Below, piece after piece: positions 1-6,780 of a DNA stretch of 12,194 bases. This DNA is from JBBQUP01 sp038212305 (GTDB lineage: Bacteria > Bacteroidota > Bacteroidia > Bacteroidales > Marinilabiliaceae): contig JBBQUP010000095.1 of assembly GCA_038212305.1 (NCBI GenBank), forward strand, positions 1 through 12,194. The letters are read 5' to 3'. The notes beneath the pieces were generated by a model. That model was not told the DNA's origin. It did no database searches and saw nothing but the letters and a program-made list of their open reading frames with translations. The stretch's first letter is position 1. Every line of letters begins with the position of its first letter. The position numbers were made by a program, and so were the translations under genes.

Positions 1-10
1 GGCACTTGGG

Positions 11-693
11 TTACCCCCTATATACCCTTACAAGATAATCATCATAGAGTAAATTACAAACATTTAAAAGAACTATTTTTTCCAATACTCCAATAAAATA
101 AAGCCTTTCAGAAGATTCCTTAACTAAACGACATTGAATTACATATAACCATTTTTCAAATCTAGTCTCCAGTTCATCAACTGATTTATTGAACTTTGGC
201 ATTTCTAAATAAATGAATGTCAACTTGTCGTAAAACACATCATTCGTTTTGACATCTTTCAGCTTTACATCATATCTGAATTTGTTTGCTTCTCCCTTAT
301 CTGCATCAAATACAAAGTCTAATATAGCAATTGTATAAACAGCTTTTAACTCACAACCCCAATCTGCTCTCTTGGCTTGTTCTCTAATTGGAAATATTGA
401 ATAGTATAAAGTCCTATCTTTGAAAAAATTCTGTTTTGTCTTCTGTAATTCTCCATAAATTTCTCTCCTCTTTCATTCTCACAATACAAATCAAAGATTG
501 CTTTTCTATCTATTTCTGTTGCGCCTAAGTGTTCTGTTTTCAAGTAGGTCAAATCTTTAATCGGACCTTGTTCTTCCTTCAAAAGTTCATTTAAAAAATC
601 CAACAACAAGTCCTTGTTTAGTTCTTCGCCAAACAATTTCTTAAATCCATAATCGGTAAAAGGATTGATGTATTTCTCCGTAAACTCTGTCAT
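11..693 (-). pseudogene. Rpn-family (PD-(D/E)XK nuclease / putative transposase) gene, frameshifted
   Basis: This is a broken member of the Rpn recombination-promoting nuclease/putative transposase family, which is abundant in Bacteroidota. The gene reads from an ATG at 693 (MTEFTEKYINPFTDYGFKKLFG, the usual family N-terminus) through the acidic motif FDLYCENE (D68). Around 443-465 the frame is lost: the first frame goes on as unrelated sequence to a stop near 346, while another frame resumes the family pattern (ELQKTKQNFFKDRT, later FYDKLTFIYLEMPKFNK and ELETRFEKWLYVI) and stops at 11. Expected family wording is EKFIVELQK, so about one base is missing. The break lies between the catalytic Asp and the E-x-Q-K motif of the nuclease fold, so a single active chain cannot form without frameshifting. 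After FEKWLYVI the last 40 or so residues do not look like the usual C-terminus, and the combined length (about 227 residues) is shorter than the usual 280-300, so the 3' end may also be decayed. A sequencing error cannot be excluded for the frameshift. Confidence 0.8.
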
Positions 694-709
694 TTCATAT
701 TCTTTTTAT

Positions 710-717
710 CAAAGATA
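710..717 (-). promoter_or_regulatory. candidate -7 box for the Rpn gene
   Basis: On the minus strand the bases read TATCTTTG, a full match to the Bacteroidota -7 consensus TAnnTTTG, 16 bp upstream of the Rpn ATG. No TTTG-like -33 box is found at the usual spacing of 19-21 bp, so this is only a candidate. Confidence 0.35.
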
Positions 718-747
718 CAAAATCTTGAAAATCAAAGGTTAACACAT

Positions 748-818
748 GCTATCGCACGATTGCATCGTGTGACATATTTATTAGACCGAACTTCCCCACG
801 ATGCAATTGTGCGGTAGC
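748..818. repeat. REP/BIME-like nested inverted repeat
   Basis: Two 22-base arms at 748-769 and 797-818 are inverted copies with two mismatches. Read as plus-strand RNA both mismatches (752/814 and 758/808) become G-U pairs, so the plus-strand transcript could form a complete 22-bp stem with a 27-base loop. Each arm also holds a smaller dyad: CACGAT-TGC-ATCGTG at 755-769 and CACGAT-GCA-ATTGTG at 797-811. A pair of short hairpins in head-to-head arrangement is the layout of REP/BIME elements mobilised by RAYT (Y1 transposase-like) proteins. It lies between the end of the ABC-F gene and the Rpn pseudogene and could also act as a transcript 3' end for the ABC-F gene, although no clear U-tract follows. 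The REP assignment is an inference from structure. Confidence 0.55.
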
Positions 819-836
819 TTACCAAATTTCTATGCT

Positions 837-2702
837 TTACTGCCCAATTTCGCTCAACTCCAACCAGCGCATTTCCAAATCATCTAAACGACTCATTACT
901 TCGCCAATTCGGTTGGAATGCTTCACTAGTTCCTCGGAGTTTAAAGTGCCCAAACTCAATTGTGCGTTAATGGTGGTTTTCTCCTTTTCAAGCTGAGTCA
1001 TCTCTTTTTCGATCTGCTCAATCTCTTGCTTCTCTTTGTAGGTTAACTTGCGAACGGCTGCTTTTACAGGTTCGGGCTTTTTAGTTACTTGAGCCGGTTT
1101 TTGAACCTGTGCTTGTTTCTCCAACTTCGCGCGCTGAACGGTATATTCGGTGTAATTGCCAGGGAAATCCTTCATTACGCCATCGCCCTGAAATGCAAAC
1201 ACATGATCAACCACATTGTCCATAAAAAACCGGTCGTGCGAAACCACAATAACGCATCCAGCAAAGCGTTTTAAATAATCTTCCAAAACACCTAACGTAA
1301 AAATATCCAAGTCGTTAGTGGGCTCATCGAGAATTAAGAAATTGGGATTTTTCATTAAAACCGTCATCAAATGCAATCGCTTACGTTCTCCCCCGCTCAA
1401 TTTGCGAACCAAAGAGTAGTGCATTTCACTGGGAAACAAAAAATGGCGCAAAAACTGGGTGGCCGACATGCTTTGCCCTTCGCCCAACGAAATATTATCG
1501 GCAATATCGGTAATCACATCAATTACGCGCTTATCGTCATCAATTACCAATCCCTCTTGCTTATAATAACCCATCACCACGGTTTCGCCAATCTCAACCC
1601 GTCCTTTATCGGGAGCTAATGCCCCGGTTATCAGCTTTAAAAAAGTGGTTTTGCCAGTTCCATTCTGGCCAATAATACCAATTTTTTCGCCAGGCATAAA
1701 CTTATAGCTAAAATCGGTGATCAATTTCAACTGATCGTATCCCTTGCTAACATTATATATTTCAAGAATTTTATTTCCCAGCCGCGCCCCTTTAATGGTC
1801 AAATCCATGTCGCGATTATCGAGCTTCTGCCCTGCGACATCTTTTAAATCGTAAAATGCATCAATGCGGTATTTAGCTTTGGTTCCTCGCGCTTGAGGTT
1901 GGCGGCTCATCCAATCCTGCTCTTTTTTCATCAAATTACGAGCTTTCTCAATTTCCAAGCCTTTACTGGCAATTCGCTCTTCGCGCTTTTCGAGGTAATA
2001 GCTGTAATTGCCCTGATACTGGTATAGCGACTGGTTATCGATTTCGATGATGTGGTTGCAAACACGATCTAAGAAATAACGATCATGCGTAATCATCAAC
2101 AACGTTGAGCGAGATTTGCCAAGGTATTGCTCCAACCATTCGATCATGCTCAAATCCAAATGGTTGGTTGGCTCATCGAGAAACAGAAAATCGGGTTCGC
2201 CAATTAAAACTTTGGCTAGTGCAACTCGTTTACGCTGCCCACCCGATAGTTCGTTTATTTTTTGGTTGAGATGATGAATTTTCAGGTGTCCAAATATCTG
2301 ATGAATGCGATTCTCATAATCCCACGCATTTAACCGATCCATTTTCTCAGCCAGCTCGGATAAATCGTCCGTTCGTCCTTCGTCGAGTGCCGCCTCGTAA
2401 AGCTTTACTGTTTGAGCCACTTCACTACTGGAGTTAAAAAGCTCTTCGATAATGGTATGTTCAGGATTCAATTCGGGCTCTTGCGCAAGGTATCCCACTT
2501 CAATTCCTTTTCGGAACGAAACAATGCCATCATTAGCAGTTGCATAGCCAGTAATAATATTAAACAACGAGGTTTTCCCGGCACCATTGCGAGCAATGAG
2601 AGCTACTTTTTGTCCTTCGGAAACTCCAAACGATATATTCTCGAACAGCACCATCTCACCATAATTGCAGGTAAGATTCTCGACCGATAAAAAATTTGAC
2701 AT
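837..2702 (-). CDS. uup: Uup-like ABC-F family ATPase
   Basis: A 621-residue soluble protein with two ATP-binding cassettes and no membrane segments, as in the ABC-F translation factors that act on ribosomes. NBD1 has Walker A ARNGAGKT (37-44), signature LSGGQ (152-156) and Walker B FLFLDEPTN (172-180). NBD2 has Walker A GQNGTGKT (345-352), signature LSGGE (435-439) and Walker B FLILDEPTN (455-463). The Ala at the first Walker A glycine is common in this family. The interdomain linker (about 225-310) contains W-M-S-R-Q-P-Q-A-R-G-T-K-A-K, a hallmark of Uup rather than of EttA or the antibiotic-resistance ABC-Fs. Residues about 550-618 form a charged coiled coil like the Uup C-terminal domain, which is linked to nucleic-acid binding. 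In E. coli Uup loss affects transposon excision and ribosome-related phenotypes. The gene appears to be transcribed alone from a promoter at 2724-2756. Subfamily assignment is good; the precise role is inferred. Confidence 0.93.
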   Translation of the reverse strand: MSNFLSVENLTCNYGEMVLFENISFGVSEGQKVALIARNGAGKTSLFNIITGYATANDGIVSFRKGIEVGYLAQEPELNPEHTIIEELFNSSSEVAQTVKLYEAALDEGRTDDLSELAEKMDRLNAWDYENRIHQIFGHLKIHHLNQKINELSGGQRKRVALAKVLIGEPDFLFLDEPTNHLDLSMIEWLEQYLGKSRSTLLMITHDRYFLDRVCNHIIEIDNQSLYQYQGNYSYYLEKREERIASKGLEIEKARNLMKKEQDWMSRQPQARGTKAKYRIDAFYDLKDVAGQKLDNRDMDLTIKGARLGNKILEIYNVSKGYDQLKLITDFSYKFMPGEKIGIIGQNGTGKTTFLKLITGALAPDKGRVEIGETVVMGYYKQEGLVIDDDKRVIDVITDIADNISLGEGQSMSATQFLRHFLFPSEMHYSLVRKLSGGERKRLHLMTVLMKNPNFLILDEPTNDLDIFTLGVLEDYLKRFAGCVIVVSHDRFFMDNVVDHVFAFQGDGVMKDFPGNYTEYTVQRAKLEKQAQVQKPAQVTKKPEPVKAAVRKLTYKEKQEIEQIEKEMTQLEKEKTTINAQLSLGTLNSEELVKHSNRIGEVMSRLDDLEMRWLELSEIGQ

Positions 2703-2723
2703 GAACTAACAGATTTTTGAATT

Positions 2724-2756
2724 GCAAAAGTAGTGGTTACGAATGGCTTTGCCTAA
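2724..2756 (-). promoter_or_regulatory. promoter of the Uup-like gene
   Basis: On the minus strand TACTTTTGC at 2724-2732 matches the Bacteroidota -7 consensus TAnnTTTGY. TTAG at 2753-2756, one base off TTTG, lies 20 bp upstream as a -33 box. The implied leader is only about 15 bases before the ATG at 2702. Confidence 0.5.
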
Positions 2757-2789
2757 TTAGTCTTTGCAAGAAAACACATCATTTCCCCT

Positions 2790-2935
2790 GCGTACACCCT
2801 CTGGCTCCCTAAAAGAAGAATTGCCAACCCGCTGGGGCATAGCATTTTCCCCTTTAGGAGCTAGGGGTTGCAACGAATCGAAATTCGATGAAGTCAATTC
2901 ACAAAAAAAATATTCGTGGATTCGTCCTTATCACT
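2790..2935. repeat. degenerate repeat-like intergenic sequence
   Basis: This stretch upstream of the Uup-like gene is not coding. It holds a C/G-rich segment with an imperfect inverted repeat (GGCTCCCTAAA near 2803-2813 against TTTAGGAGCT at 2853-2862, one unpaired base), plus CCAACCC (2824-2830) facing GGGGTTG (2864-2870). A 13-base dyad ATCGAA-A-TTCGAT (2877-2889) follows, then an A-tract and TTCGTGGATTCG. Similar CCCTAAAGGGG-type and TTCGTG-type intergenic repeats are, to my recollection, common in Bacteroidota, so I read it as a decayed dispersed repeat. No gene and no clear terminator for the reductase gene was found here. Confidence 0.3.
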
Positions 2936-2941
2936 TAATTT

Positions 2942-3925
2942 CTATTTCAAAACACTTTCGATTAAATCAATTTCGGATGGCGACAAAATTGGATTTTTCA
3001 AAGCATCCAAATTATTTTTAAGTTGTTGTGTTGAGCTTGCGCCAATTAATACCGATGTAACTCGCTTATCGCGCAGCAACCAAATAATCGCCAATTGAGC
3101 CAACGACTGATTTCGGGTTTTTGCAATGTCGGTTAATTGCTTTATCTGAGATAGTTTTTTATCTGTTAGAGCATCTTTTTTTAAGAAATGCCCCTTCGAC
3201 ATTCTCGAACCTTCTGGTATTGAGGTCAAATACTTATCGGTTAACAAACCTTGAGCCAATGGAGAAAATGCAATGCACCCAATTCCGTGCTCTTCAAGAG
3301 TGTTTAGCAAACCACCTTCAACCCATCGTTCAAACATATTGTATTTAGGCTGATGGATTAAACAAGGCGTGCCCATCTTTTTTAGCAACACAGCAGCTTT
3401 TGATGCTAACTCGGCAGGATAATTAGATATGCCAGCATAAAGCGCTTTGCCTTGTCGAACAATTAAATTAAGCGCAGCCATGGTTTCTTCCAATGGTGTT
3501 TCAGGATCGGGACGATGGTGATAAAAAATATCAACATACTCAAGTCCCATTCGTTTTAAGCTTTGGTCAAGGCTCGAAACTAAGTATTTTTTAGAGCCAA
3601 AATTACCATAAGGGCCAGGCCACATATCATAACCGGCTTTTGAACTAATAATCATCTCATCGCGATAGCCACTCATGTGAGTTAGAATTTTTCCGAAATT
3701 CTCCTCGGCACTGCCAGGCAATGGGCCATAGTTATTGGCTAAATCGAAATGAGTTATCCCGTAATCGAAAGCAGAAAAAACAATTTTCTTACCATTATCA
3801 AATACATCTTCCGAACCGAAATTCTGCCATAATCCCAATGAAATAGCTGGCAATTTAATTCCACTTCTACCACAACGATTGTAAATCATATCGTTGTACC
3901 TATTTTCGTATGCTTTAAAAGTCAT
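2942..3925 (-). CDS. aldo/keto reductase, YghZ/Gpr (glyceraldehyde-3-phosphate reductase) type
   Basis: A 327-residue cytosolic NADPH-dependent reductase of the aldo/keto reductase superfamily (TIM barrel). It follows E. coli YghZ (Gpr, L-glyceraldehyde 3-phosphate reductase) closely along its length: SLGLWQNFG, FDLANNYGP, PGSAEENFG, KAGYDMWPGPYG, LDQSLKRMGLEYVDIFY, ISNYPAE, CIAFSPLAQGLLT and RVTSVLIGAS. The catalytic tetrad is visible as D61, Y66, K96 and H137. The C-terminal SVLIGASSTQQLKNN region matches the NADP-binding loop. The first ATG is favoured because the preceding residues (AYENRY) align with the YghZ N-terminus (NPERY). Likely substrates are small aldehydes such as glyceraldehyde 3-phosphate or methylglyoxal; this is inferred from the relative. 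It starts 10 bp after the stop of the M64 peptidase gene and is probably co-transcribed with it. Confidence 0.93.
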   Translation of the reverse strand: MTFKAYENRYNDMIYNRCGRSGIKLPAISLGLWQNFGSEDVFDNGKKIVFSAFDYGITHFDLANNYGPLPGSAEENFGKILTHMSGYRDEMIISSKAGYDMWPGPYGNFGSKKYLVSSLDQSLKRMGLEYVDIFYHHRPDPETPLEETMAALNLIVRQGKALYAGISNYPAELASKAAVLLKKMGTPCLIHQPKYNMFERWVEGGLLNTLEEHGIGCIAFSPLAQGLLTDKYLTSIPEGSRMSKGHFLKKDALTDKKLSQIKQLTDIAKTRNQSLAQLAIIWLLRDKRVTSVLIGASSTQQLKNNLDALKNPILSPSEIDLIESVLK

Positions 3926-3935
3926 GGTATTTATA

Positions 3936-5234
3936 TTAATGTGTTAATTGTTTAATTACTCGTTGAATGGCTCGAGAGCAAACCGGACAAAACGCTGGAG
4001 ATGCATTGCTTTTCATGCGGCAATCCAATTTAGGGCGATAAACCCCTTTGGCTGTGTACCCACCGCCTTCGAAAGCCCCAACCACCGATTCGTATTTTTG
4101 TTGATCGGGTGTTGGAACAGGCGTCGATTTATCAACCATATCTTTCCATTTCAGTTCAAAATTAACTAAAGTAGTTAAATTCGGTTCCCATGGCTCCGTT
4201 TTCAAGTCGATATAATCGGAATAAGCCACCTCCGATGTATAATATTCATCACCCAATCCTCCAAAAGCATGGCCAAACTCATGTACAAATACGGTTTTGC
4301 TGGAACTATTTTTAGCCGCTACAACCGAAAAATGGTTATAAACGCCGCCTCCACCATATTTACTGGTATTCACCAAAACAACAATCTGATCATAAGCCAC
4401 TAATGATGCAGCATTGTAAATATTAAAAACATCAAACGTCTCCAAATATCTATCGGTATGAAACGTATTGAATGATGAGTTAAAACAAGTGTTTTTCCAT
4501 ATTTTCTTATTCGGGTCATCCGTTCCCGATTCATTGGAGATAGTTCCTATTGCTTTAACATTAAATTTCGATTGGTTGATTTTAAAAGGCTCCACTTCAA
4601 AAAGCTTATTCGTAAATAGAGCAGCATCAGCATAAAACTGCTCCATTTCATCAGCAGTATATCCTTCTGCAAGAAAAACCAGATCCACACAATTATTAGG
4701 ATTACCTGATTTAATAATATCTCGAACCTCCAATTGCGCCACCTTATCTTTATTAATATCAACCGATTCAGGATCAATTTCAACCTTTAATATCTCAATC
4801 CATTGATTTAATTTACTGCGTTTTGAGACCATAACATCTACTCTCACTTTTGGAAAAGGTAAACAATTCGATTGTTGAAATGACCGATTCATTGTTTTTG
4901 ATTCTTCGGTGGTTTGCCACTCTTCAAATAAAGTGCAGAATCCTTTCGAAAAAATAAGTGTACCGCTCTTCTTTTCGATCATCTCTATTTTAAACATGCC
5001 TAAACCCAATGTATCAATCATATTTTGGGTAGATCCTCCCCAAATAGGCTCTTCCTTTAATCTTACAACATAAGCTTTTGTTACACCGCTATTCCCTGCC
5101 AACATATAATCAATTCGAAGCGTTTTCGAAGAAAAAAACTGTTCAAAATCAGATTTGGCTACGCATCCAAATGAGATCGTCATAAAAAATGCTAAGAACA
5201 CCCACAATAGTCTAATTATCATACAATTCACCAT
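3936..5234 (-). CDS. exported M64-family (IgA peptidase-like) zinc metallopeptidase
   Basis: A 432-residue exported protease. The N-terminus is a signal peptide: a short basic start (MIIRLLW) and a hydrophobic stretch to about residue 23, ending in SFGC with C24. This is an imperfect lipobox, so either a lipoprotein or a signal peptidase I substrate is possible. Residues about 25-160 fit the M64 N-terminal beta domain, and about 180-430 the catalytic domain with CVDLVFLAEGYT. The zinc site is HEFGHAFGGLGDEY (H318, E319, H322, then D329/E330), characteristic of family M64, whose founder is the Clostridium ramosum IgA protease. A cysteine cluster near the end (CRMK ... FCPVC) is also typical. 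Most Bacteroidota members have no known substrate, so IgA cleavage should not be assumed. A second in-frame ATG at 5222 would give a more standard signal peptide; the annotated ATG at 5234 is the longer choice. First gene of a probable unit with the aldo/keto reductase. Confidence 0.92.
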   Translation of the reverse strand: MVNCMIIRLLWVFLAFFMTISFGCVAKSDFEQFFSSKTLRIDYMLAGNSGVTKAYVVRLKEEPIWGGSTQNMIDTLGLGMFKIEMIEKKSGTLIFSKGFCTLFEEWQTTEESKTMNRSFQQSNCLPFPKVRVDVMVSKRSKLNQWIEILKVEIDPESVDINKDKVAQLEVRDIIKSGNPNNCVDLVFLAEGYTADEMEQFYADAALFTNKLFEVEPFKINQSKFNVKAIGTISNESGTDDPNKKIWKNTCFNSSFNTFHTDRYLETFDVFNIYNAASLVAYDQIVVLVNTSKYGGGGVYNHFSVVAAKNSSSKTVFVHEFGHAFGGLGDEYYTSEVAYSDYIDLKTEPWEPNLTTLVNFELKWKDMVDKSTPVPTPDQQKYESVVGAFEGGGYTAKGVYRPKLDCRMKSNASPAFCPVCSRAIQRVIKQLTH

Positions 5235-5265
5235 TTAATTTTAAATACTAAAAAAATGCACGAAC

Positions 5266-5274
5266 CAAAAGTTA
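5266..5274 (-). promoter_or_regulatory. weak candidate -7 box for the M64 peptidase gene
   Basis: On the minus strand TAACTTTTG resembles TAnnTTTG but with three instead of two central bases; it lies 32 bp from the ATG. A TTTA is present about 20 bp upstream. It overlaps the upstream part of the divergent channel promoter, so the two genes may share control. Weak evidence. Confidence 0.25.
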
Positions 5275-5294
5275 CTTAAAATAGTCAAAAACTA

Positions 5295-5303
5295 TAAATT
5301 TGC
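5295..5303 (+). promoter_or_regulatory. -7 box of the MscS-family channel gene
   Basis: TAAATTTGC is a complete match to the Bacteroidota TAnnTTTGY -7 consensus, placed 22 bp before the ATG at 5326. The -33 box is poor (TTAC at 5272-5275, 19 bp upstream). No Shine-Dalgarno sequence precedes the start, as is usual in the phylum. Confidence 0.5.
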
Positions 5304-5325
5304 ACCCTAAAAATAAGATAGATTT

Positions 5326-6567
5326 ATGGAAGAACAACATCAATGGTTTGTATTATTGCGCGATCAATTAACTCAATACTGGCTTTCAGCTGGTATCAAA
5401 CCTTTTTTTACCGACTTTTTAAACCTTGTCATCTTAAGCATTCTCGTTTATATTACCAGTTGGATGATAAAATTTATCACTCAAAAATTTTTCATAAAAA
5501 CACTGGAACGCATTATTCAAAAATCAGAAAATAAATACGATGACTATATTATTGACCGAAAAGTGCTTCCGCATTTAGCGCATGTGGTACCCGCTTTTTA
5601 CATCTATTCTCTTACCGACATTGTATTTCAGGGATTTCCAACAATGCAAATATTTGTTGCCAATGGAGCCTTACTTTATATCCTTTTTGGCGTATTGTGG
5701 TCGATTAATGCGTCAATAAAGGTGCTTGAAGATATTTACAACACCTTTCCTAATGCAACCGAACGACCCATAAAAGGTTATTTGCAAGTCCTGCATATTT
5801 TCATTTGGTGTATCGGCTTTTTAATAGCTATTTCCATAGTATTTAATATTGAGATAACCGCAATTTTCGCTGGGTTAGGCGCCGTTGCAGCTGTATTATT
5901 GTTAATTTTCAAAGACACAATCTTAGGACTCGTTGCTGGCATTCAACTATCGGCCAATAAAATGCTTAAAATTGGTGACTGGATAAACATGCCATCGCAT
6001 AATGCTGATGGAACGGTCATTGAAATTACGTTAAATACCGTAAAAGTTTTAAATGGAGATAAAACCATCACTACCATCCCAACTTACGCATTGGTATCCG
6101 GATCGTTCTCGAACTTTAAAGGTATTCAGGAAACGGGTGCGCGCCGAATAAAACGCTCAATAAACATTGATATGACCAGTGTAAAATTTGCTACTTCTTC
6201 ACTTTTAAGTCACCTACAAAAATTAAAATTGATAGCACCAACTGATGCATTACCAGGTGAAGCAATCGATTTCATTTCGAAACAAACCAACTTAGGGATC
6301 TTCATGCAATATCTAGAAAATTATTTGCAAAATCATCCCAAACTTAGAACAGACATGACCATGGTAGTGCGCCACTTACAACCCACAGCAAATGGCTTAC
6401 CTGTTGAGATTTACACCTATTGCATTGATGTTACTCTTATGGAGTTCGAAAAGGTACAAGCCGAAATATTCGATAATATACTTGCTGTAATTAGCGAATT
6501 TGAATTGAGAGTATTCCAAATTCCAGGAGGACATGATTTTTATCGAATACTATCTGATAAAAATTAG
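5326..6567 (+). CDS. ybdG: YbdG-like MscS-family mechanosensitive channel
   Basis: A 413-residue inner-membrane protein matching E. coli YbdG (415 residues) in length and layout. Hydrophobic segments lie near residues 29-48, 82-100, 105-130 and 150-172, followed by the pore-lining helix at about 177-205 (AIFAGLGAVAAVLLLIFKD, then ILGLVAGIQL). The cytoplasmic beta domain carries the MscS-type run KIGDWINMP (about 217-225) and the YbdG-specific stretches DKTITTIPTYALVSGSF, GARRIKRSINIDM and, near the end, LPVEIYTYC and ELRVFQIPGGHDF. MscS-family proteins open under membrane tension and release solutes during osmotic downshift; YbdG gives a small channel activity in E. coli. It stands divergent from the M64 peptidase gene and 213 bp before the Lrp-type gene, far enough that separate transcription is likely. 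The orthologue name is applied by similarity. Confidence 0.93.
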   Translation: MEEQHQWFVLLRDQLTQYWLSAGIKPFFTDFLNLVILSILVYITSWMIKFITQKFFIKTLERIIQKSENKYDDYIIDRKVLPHLAHVVPAFYIYSLTDIVFQGFPTMQIFVANGALLYILFGVLWSINASIKVLEDIYNTFPNATERPIKGYLQVLHIFIWCIGFLIAISIVFNIEITAIFAGLGAVAAVLLLIFKDTILGLVAGIQLSANKMLKIGDWINMPSHNADGTVIEITLNTVKVLNGDKTITTIPTYALVSGSFSNFKGIQETGARRIKRSINIDMTSVKFATSSLLSHLQKLKLIAPTDALPGEAIDFISKQTNLGIFMQYLENYLQNHPKLRTDMTMVVRHLQPTANGLPVEIYTYCIDVTLMEFEKVQAEIFDNILAVISEFELRVFQIPGGHDFYRILSDKN

Positions 6568-6583
6568 CAGCATTTTATACTAA

Positions 6584-6688
6584 TTTAAAACAAATACCTT
6601 GTTTCAAATTATCAACACGCTGTAATACAGATTATTATTAGATCGAATAACAACTTTTACCTATTCGAACACAATTAATTTTTAATTG
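6584..6688. other. series of short dyads upstream of the Lrp-type gene
   Basis: The AT-rich spacer after the channel gene has four separate inverted repeats: TTT-A-AAACAA against TTGTTT-C-AAA (6584-6608, one mismatch), CTGTA-A-TACAG (6620-6630), TCGAATA against TATTCGA (6643-6668) and CAATTAA-TTT-TTAATTG (6672-6688). Centres are about 29, 30 and 25 bp apart. The first could serve as a weak transcript end for the channel gene, although no T-tract follows. The others could be sites for the adjacent Lrp-type regulator. Chance dyads are frequent in AT-rich DNA, so this is tentative. Confidence 0.3.
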
Positions 6689-6694
6689 AAATCA

Positions 6695-6725
6695 TTGGAA
6701 ATCACAGAATGAAAAGCTATTTTCG
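6695..6725 (+). promoter_or_regulatory. candidate promoter of the Lrp-type gene
   Basis: TTG at 6695-6697 and TATTTTCG at 6718-6725 (one base off TAnnTTTG) are 20 bp apart, the expected Bacteroidota spacing. The -7 box overlaps the left half of the inverted repeat at 6709-6754, so a regulator bound there would cover the start of transcription. Confidence 0.4.
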
Positions 6726-6754
6726 TTATAATTTATCACAAAAAAGCTTTTCAT
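6709..6754 (+). promoter_or_regulatory. inverted repeat bracketing the Lrp-gene promoter (possible operator)
   Basis: ATGAAAAGCT (6709-6718) and AGCTTTTCAT (6745-6754) are perfect inverted copies; after one mismatch four more A-T pairs extend the stem inward. The left arm ends at the candidate -7 box and the right arm falls just downstream of the expected transcript start, 26 bp before the GTG. Lrp/AsnC family genes are commonly autoregulated, so an operator is plausible. An RNA hairpin in the leader is the alternative; no U-tract follows, so it is not a standard terminator. Confidence 0.4.
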
Positions 6755-6780
6755 ACTTATAGATTATAAAAACAAAACCT

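Noticed and set aside
1..836. Possible complete insertion sequence around the Rpn-family gene
   Set aside because: No terminal inverted repeats or target duplication could be found at both ends; Rpn genes normally occur without IS ends, and the left side is cut by the window.
760..996. Open frame on the plus strand overlapping the end of the Uup-like gene
   Set aside because: It begins inside the inverted repeat and overlaps a clearly coding antisense gene; its product has no recognisable features.
2100..2702. Antibiotic-resistance ABC-F protein
   Set aside because: The linker motif and C-terminal coiled coil are those of Uup, a housekeeping subfamily, not of the resistance ABC-Fs.
2764..3098. 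Two plus-strand open frames in the spacer between the Uup-like and reductase genes
   Set aside because: They run into the antisense reductase gene, use repeat-like sequence and encode low-quality, unrecognisable peptides.
3936..5234. Naming the M64 peptidase as an IgA protease virulence factor
   Set aside because: Only family membership is visible; many environmental Bacteroidota carry M64 proteins and the substrate cannot be read from the sequence.
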